From Syngnathus acus (Eukaryota > Chordata > Actinopteri > Syngnathiformes > Syngnathidae): DNA of 64,000 nucleotides. Where the stretch lies: the NCBI RefSeq assembly GCF_901709675.1, contig NC_051089.1:12141976-12205975 (forward strand), written 5' to 3'. The translations under genes were made by a program, and so were the position numbers. The first letter of the stretch is position 1, and every line of letters begins with the position of its first letter. Positions 59,760 through 64,000 of this stretch are shown here, one piece after another. The notes under the pieces were generated by a model, which saw only the letters and a list, made by a program, of their open reading frames with translations, was not told the origin of the DNA and searched no databases.

Positions 59760-62468
59760 TCTTGAGTTAAAAGCCATCGCTTCTGTGATTTTCACTAATT
59801 TATTTATTAGAGCTTTGTGGTGTGAGGCTTTTTTTTTTTTTTTACGTGCCTGGCTTGCACTCTTTCAAGTTGCGGTGATTCTCCCATCCAGACTTGTGAC
59901 ATAGCCGCCGTGCATGACCTGGAAGTTTATGTGCATTCCTCAAGAGGTGTGATGAGGTGAAGTGGTGGTTTTGCCTTCCTCATCTTGGACGTTGCGACAC
60001 ACCTTCCTACATGAAGGAAGTCCAACTTGTGACCCCATCCAATGTCCATTACATTTTAATTAGCACGTCGTTAATGCATTATGCGAGGTGGCGAGCGCAC
60101 ACAATGAAAAACAGTCGAGAGAGCGGCGACAGTAGCGAAAGGAGCCATGACAATCCCCTCGGCCTATCTGGCAGCCTGTCAGACTCGGTGCGCTCTGTTT
60201 GGGATGATGCAAAGTGACAGCCATGGAGACAGTGTGCTGGGGGCCATGTCCTCGGTGGAGACTACAATCATCAGTCTCGTCCAAAGTCATACACAGACAC
60301 ACACGCAAAACACACACCCCGTATGCAGCCCCTGCAGCACTCTGCGACCTACATCTGGTGTTGGAAAGTGCAGGGGGGTAAGGTTGGCCCAGGCCAGTCC
60401 AGCGTTCATACAGCATGTAATACATGTGAATAGAAAAGTAGTGGCGCTCTGCTCTCTCCACTGAAATAAACGCCCCACAGCCTCCTAAAGAAAATGTATA
60501 GCAGTGAATAGAATTGTAAGGATATACACTCATGCATACTCCGGAACTTAAGAGGATGTATTTTATTCCTTTGCTCGTTCGACTGCACAGTCTGCACTGT
60601 AAGTTAATCATGCAAGATGGTCAGGTCATCCGTGTAAAGACAGTGGCTCTCTGCTTGTTAGTCTGATTATATCTAGCGGGGACATGCAGAATACGCACAC
60701 TATATGGGCCATTCCCGAATGGGCAGTATTTTCTAATTTGGGGTTGTTTTTGGAAAATACAGATATTACTGGTTACGTGGCTCAGGCAGAGCGGTTCGTT
60801 CAGAAACCAGAGTGTCGGTGATTTGAACCCAAGTCTGTCTGGGTCACGTGTCATTGTGTCCTTGGGCAAGACATTTCACACACTTTGCCTCCTGGTCGTC
60901 ATTGTAAATGAGAAAATGTTCTCAAATGACTTACCAGGTAAAAACGAATATGTGCCCGTGCCAGTCATCTGAAATTTCATCTATGACACCTATGCATGTG
61001 TGACTTAGATTACATGTTAATAAATGAGAAGGCTTCACAAGTTATTCACCAGCTCCAGGGCCATTCCTGCTGCTAATCACACAGCCTCATATGTACAGTA
61101 TGGTCATGTGTTAATTAGTTAGCAGTCAGTCCTACATCATTAAAATAGAGATTGCATAACTTCCACCAGCTGGACATGCGTACACGGGCAACGTGTTCCT
61201 GCATATCCATGTTGCTTTGACGTGGGCTGGAAAGAAGTGCACCCTCACACCTAGAACATTTTGTACATGCAGTACAGTACATTAAATAAGATGGGCTCCA
61301 TATCAAATTTAGCAGAAGCACAGTCTGTTGAATGATACATGTATGTGACACAGAAACTTTCGCACTAAAAAAATAATAAAATCAAATAAATCTGATTACA
61401 ATATGCCCATCCATTATCTTAAGCGCAGGCCTCTACCTTACCATTTCCATAAAAGGGGATTTCAATTTGCTCACCCAATTAGTATTCAGTAGGGAGCTAT
61501 GAATTTGTATTATGTGGCCACAAAATAGTATTTTGTGACATTTAGATTGTTTCCACAATAATAATTTAAAAAAGTTCCATGTGCCACTGAGAATTCTCAA
61601 TTTCGGGATGTCAGGTAGTCAAGGTTTCATTTTTAGAAAAATTGAATAAAACTGTTCCAAATAGCCAGTTGAATGGGTTTGGAAAGTGATGGGGGGGTTA
61701 AAAATCAACTATGTCAGATTTTAAGTTGGATTATTTTATACTGAGTCTTGCCTGCTAATTGAGCTAATTTATAAATTGATTTTTTTTTCTTTTTAAATAT
61801 ACAGCATCATTATCTGTTGATAATGTAGCCGAGAGCAATCTCATTGTGAGTTACACTTTACAATTCTCTTTTCCAAGTCTGTAATATAAAAAGAAGCTGT
61901 TCTTTTAATTTCAAAGAAGTGCCAAGCAAACGCGTATGAATTACAACAGGTAACAACAAAATCACATAACGCACACCGAGTTGGCGGAATCACTATGTAG
62001 CATGTACTGACAACAAACTTGAGTACATTTGCATTCGCTGCATCCATCAGGAAAGATTTTTGTTGTTGTTTGAGCATTTACTGAAAATCCTTCACAGCCA
62101 GCTTTAGGTCTACAATAACTAGTATTTGGAACCTAAGCTGAATATCAGAATAAATGCTCTGGTGACAACTGATGGTTGACTGAAGTTAGAGTCAAACAAG
62201 ACTCAGGAGAACAAATAACTTGGGGGAGAACAGTCACTCGTTTGCATCCAACCAATTCCGATGGAGGACATATGCTTTGTCTGATTACTTACATATTTAC
62301 ATCTAATAACAATGAAACAAAAACTGGCTTTGATTTTTCTTTTTAACAGCTGCTTGGAACAATCCTTGTGTCGGTGAATTTTGCCATGAAACAAACTGCC
62401 ACTCTGTGTTCATTCCCAGAGATTGTGAAGCACAAAACTCAAGCCACGTGAAGTCTTCTCACGTCAAT
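59760..62468. other. Region between ramac and btbd1
   Basis: Tail-to-tail interval. It holds the SINE at 60771-60945, a CA-rich patch at 60290-60320, and the presumed btbd1 3' UTR (minus) near its right end. The ORF of 183 codons at 60060-60611 has no recognisable features and overlaps other frames. I see no C15orf40-like exon here. Confidence 0.55.
60771..60945 (+). mobile_element. tRNA-derived SINE with LINE-type tail
   Basis: The head contains GTGGCTCAGGCAGAGCGG (A-box region) and GGTGATTTGAACCC (diverged B-box). The body carries GTGTCCTTGGGCAAGACA and the tail AATGACTTACCAGGTAAAA, preceded by a short ATGAGAAAATGTTCTCA foldback. This head-core-tail order matches a widespread fish SINE with an L2-like 3' end, recognised from memory. 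The boundaries are approximate. Confidence 0.65.
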
Positions 62469-63924
62469 CTATGTATAGTAGATGATCTCTGGTATCTGTC
62501 CGTCTTCTACCGAGGTACCGTTATTGTTTCCGGGGGATTTGAAAAAGACAAATGTTGTCTTAGTCCCTGTCGCTGACTCCTGGGTGACTTTCTTCAACCC
62601 CTTCGTGCCACAGTGGGAGTCGGGTCCCTACATCGAAAATGAGCAAGCGTGATGAATCCGCACCGAATGTTTGCTGGTTGAAAGTTGATGTTTGAAAGCC
62701 ATCTCACCTTTAAGGTTGCACATGCAGTATAGCTGACGTTAGGAAGAATTTCCACAGGCTCTGTGAACATTACACGGAAGGTGTTTGATGTGCCGTCACA
62801 ACTGAATCCTGTGTCGGTCTGGCCCACGGTCAGGTGTTTGTCACTCTCCATTATCTAGAAAACCCAAAAATAAACAACGGAAAGGTGCGTTTGCAGCGAA
62901 TGACAGATGATAAGGTCCCCCCCAAATGCCAGTGAAAAGGCCATTTTGCAAATGCCAAAATGTGAATATGCACTGTAGTGCAACAAGTTATGGATCCAAT
63001 TTGCTGGCTGGTTGCTGTCTAGGGTTAAATTTCCATGGCAAATGAAGCAGGGGGGCTTTGAGAAATATTCCCAATTCGACACTTTCCATGAGAATTAAAA
63101 GGGAATTGTTCATGATACTTTTCTCAATTTCATGAGCTGCATACCTAAAACTCTCACCTACTTTACCGTAAAAGGGTTGGGCATATTCATCTATTAAGAA
63201 TTCATTTCTGGAATCGACTGAGACAAAATAGAAAGCACGACTTGGTAAGAGCTAGTGGATTCAATCACTGTGAGTTTGTGGTAAATACCTACCAATATTT
63301 TAATTGTCTATTGTGTATGAACTATTGTCAAACCAAAGCTGGTAAATGGCGGGCTACCTGTGTAGCAATGAATATGACATTTAATTAGCATTAACTCACC
63401 CGGCGAGAACGCACTTGACATTTTATTGAATTGTCAACAGGGCTCTTTTATGACTGGATTAGTTGTGTGTGTCAAAGGGGAGTGTTGCATTGCGAGTTAT
63501 TTAGGTCACTATGTAATGCATACATCTCATACTGACAATTCTAGCGCCCACATTGACGGAAAGCTTCCAGCTCCATTTTTAATGACGTTACTCCAGCTGC
63601 ATCATGTTGCAGATACGGCAGCAGTTACCTGTATGTTGACCTGATAGTCTGTGTGTCCATGGATGGAACCATAAAGACCAAAACCCACGATGGATATTCG
63701 TCTACTGACGTTGAATCTACATAAGAAGACGACGAGAAATATAGTTTTTTGTATGAAGCTGGCATTTATTAGGACAACCGCGTTGTCACCTCACCTGATT
63801 CTGTCACTGGTACCGCTGTAGCCCCATCGACTCTCGACATGCTGAAATCTATTAATGGTGCATTCTTCACCGCGAACGTGGCAACGCGATCGGTCATTGT
63901 TGCTGGGCCGTGGTGTTGGGTTTG
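62469..63924 (-). CDS. btbd1: BTBD1, BTB-BACK-PHR adaptor protein (C-terminal part only)
   Basis: An adaptor of the BTBD1/BTBD2 pair, reported to bind topoisomerase I and proposed to act with cullin-3 ligases. Four terminal exons are present on the minus strand: 63924-63795, 63716-63629, 62854-62708, 62627-62469. They join in frame to about 173 residues of the PHR domain: [100 protein letters not shown], and the end [12 protein letters not shown]. The BTB and BACK domains lie beyond the right edge of the window. BTBD2 is a very close paralogue; homer2 and ramac next door favour BTBD1. Confidence 0.9.
62855..63628 (-). other. btbd1 intron, nothing recognised
   Basis: A 774-bp intron between PHR-domain exons. 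No repeat or RNA gene seen. Confidence 0.6.
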
Positions 63925-64000
63925 CTGTCAAGTGTAAAAACAGATTTCCTCACTCGCCACTTGTTGCATAAGAAAGAATATCAAATAAATTACTAAATTG

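Noticed and set aside
60060-60611. 183-codon minus-strand ORF between ramac and btbd1
   Set aside because: Low-complexity Cys/Ser/His-rich translation, overlapping plus-strand ORFs, and a CA-repeat-derived stretch. No match to C15orf40 or any family I know.

Overview
The window is nuclear DNA from a vertebrate, almost certainly a percomorph-type teleost fish. Genes are split by GT-AG introns, intergenic distances are short, and the proteins match vertebrate families exon by exon. The repeats are of fish type: (ATGG)n tails, hAT and Tigger-like foldback elements, and a tRNA-derived SINE. There is no bacterial, phage or CRISPR content, and I saw no intact transposase or retroviral ORF. Species cannot be fixed from the sequence alone.

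Layout (arrows give strand): pde8a (1-9.5 kb, >, lacking its 5' exons), a KHDC4-type KH-domain splicing factor (12.6-17.9 kb, >), fsd2 (18.6-22.9 kb, <), whamm (23.7-29.5 kb, >), homer2 (36.0-57.0 kb, <), ramac (58.8-59.4 kb, >) and the 3' end of btbd1 (62.5-64 kb, <). I rebuilt each coding sequence by joining exons at GT-AG sites. The five complete genes keep reading frame throughout, giving 579, 588, 777, 355 and 117 residues for khdc4-like, fsd2, whamm, homer2 and ramac. The visible part of pde8a is 544 residues.

The block fsd2-whamm-homer2-ramac-btbd1 has the order and orientation I recall for human 15q25.2. pde8a maps nearby at human 15q25.3. The KHDC4-type gene is the odd member, because human KHDC4 lies on 1q22. 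fsd2/whamm and homer2/ramac are head-to-head pairs; khdc4-like/fsd2, whamm/homer2 and ramac/btbd1 are tail-to-tail.

The genes do not form one pathway. They cover cAMP hydrolysis (PDE8A), pre-mRNA splicing (KHDC4-like), a muscle-type FN3/SPRY scaffold (FSD2), Arp2/3 activation on membranes (WHAMM), postsynaptic or calcium-signalling scaffolding (HOMER2), mRNA cap methylation (RAMAC) and a BTB-PHR adaptor (BTBD1).

Non-coding sequence is mostly intron. The most structured non-coding stretch is 31.1-33.2 kb, between the convergent whamm and homer2 genes. It is a nest of transposon remnants holding a 235-bp tandem duplication, a perfect 31-bp foldback and a 215-bp element with 23-bp perfect inverted ends around a tRNA-like promoter. 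I found no convincing novel biological system; the best leads are the KHDC4 paralogue, the E-box at the whamm promoter and this repeat cluster.
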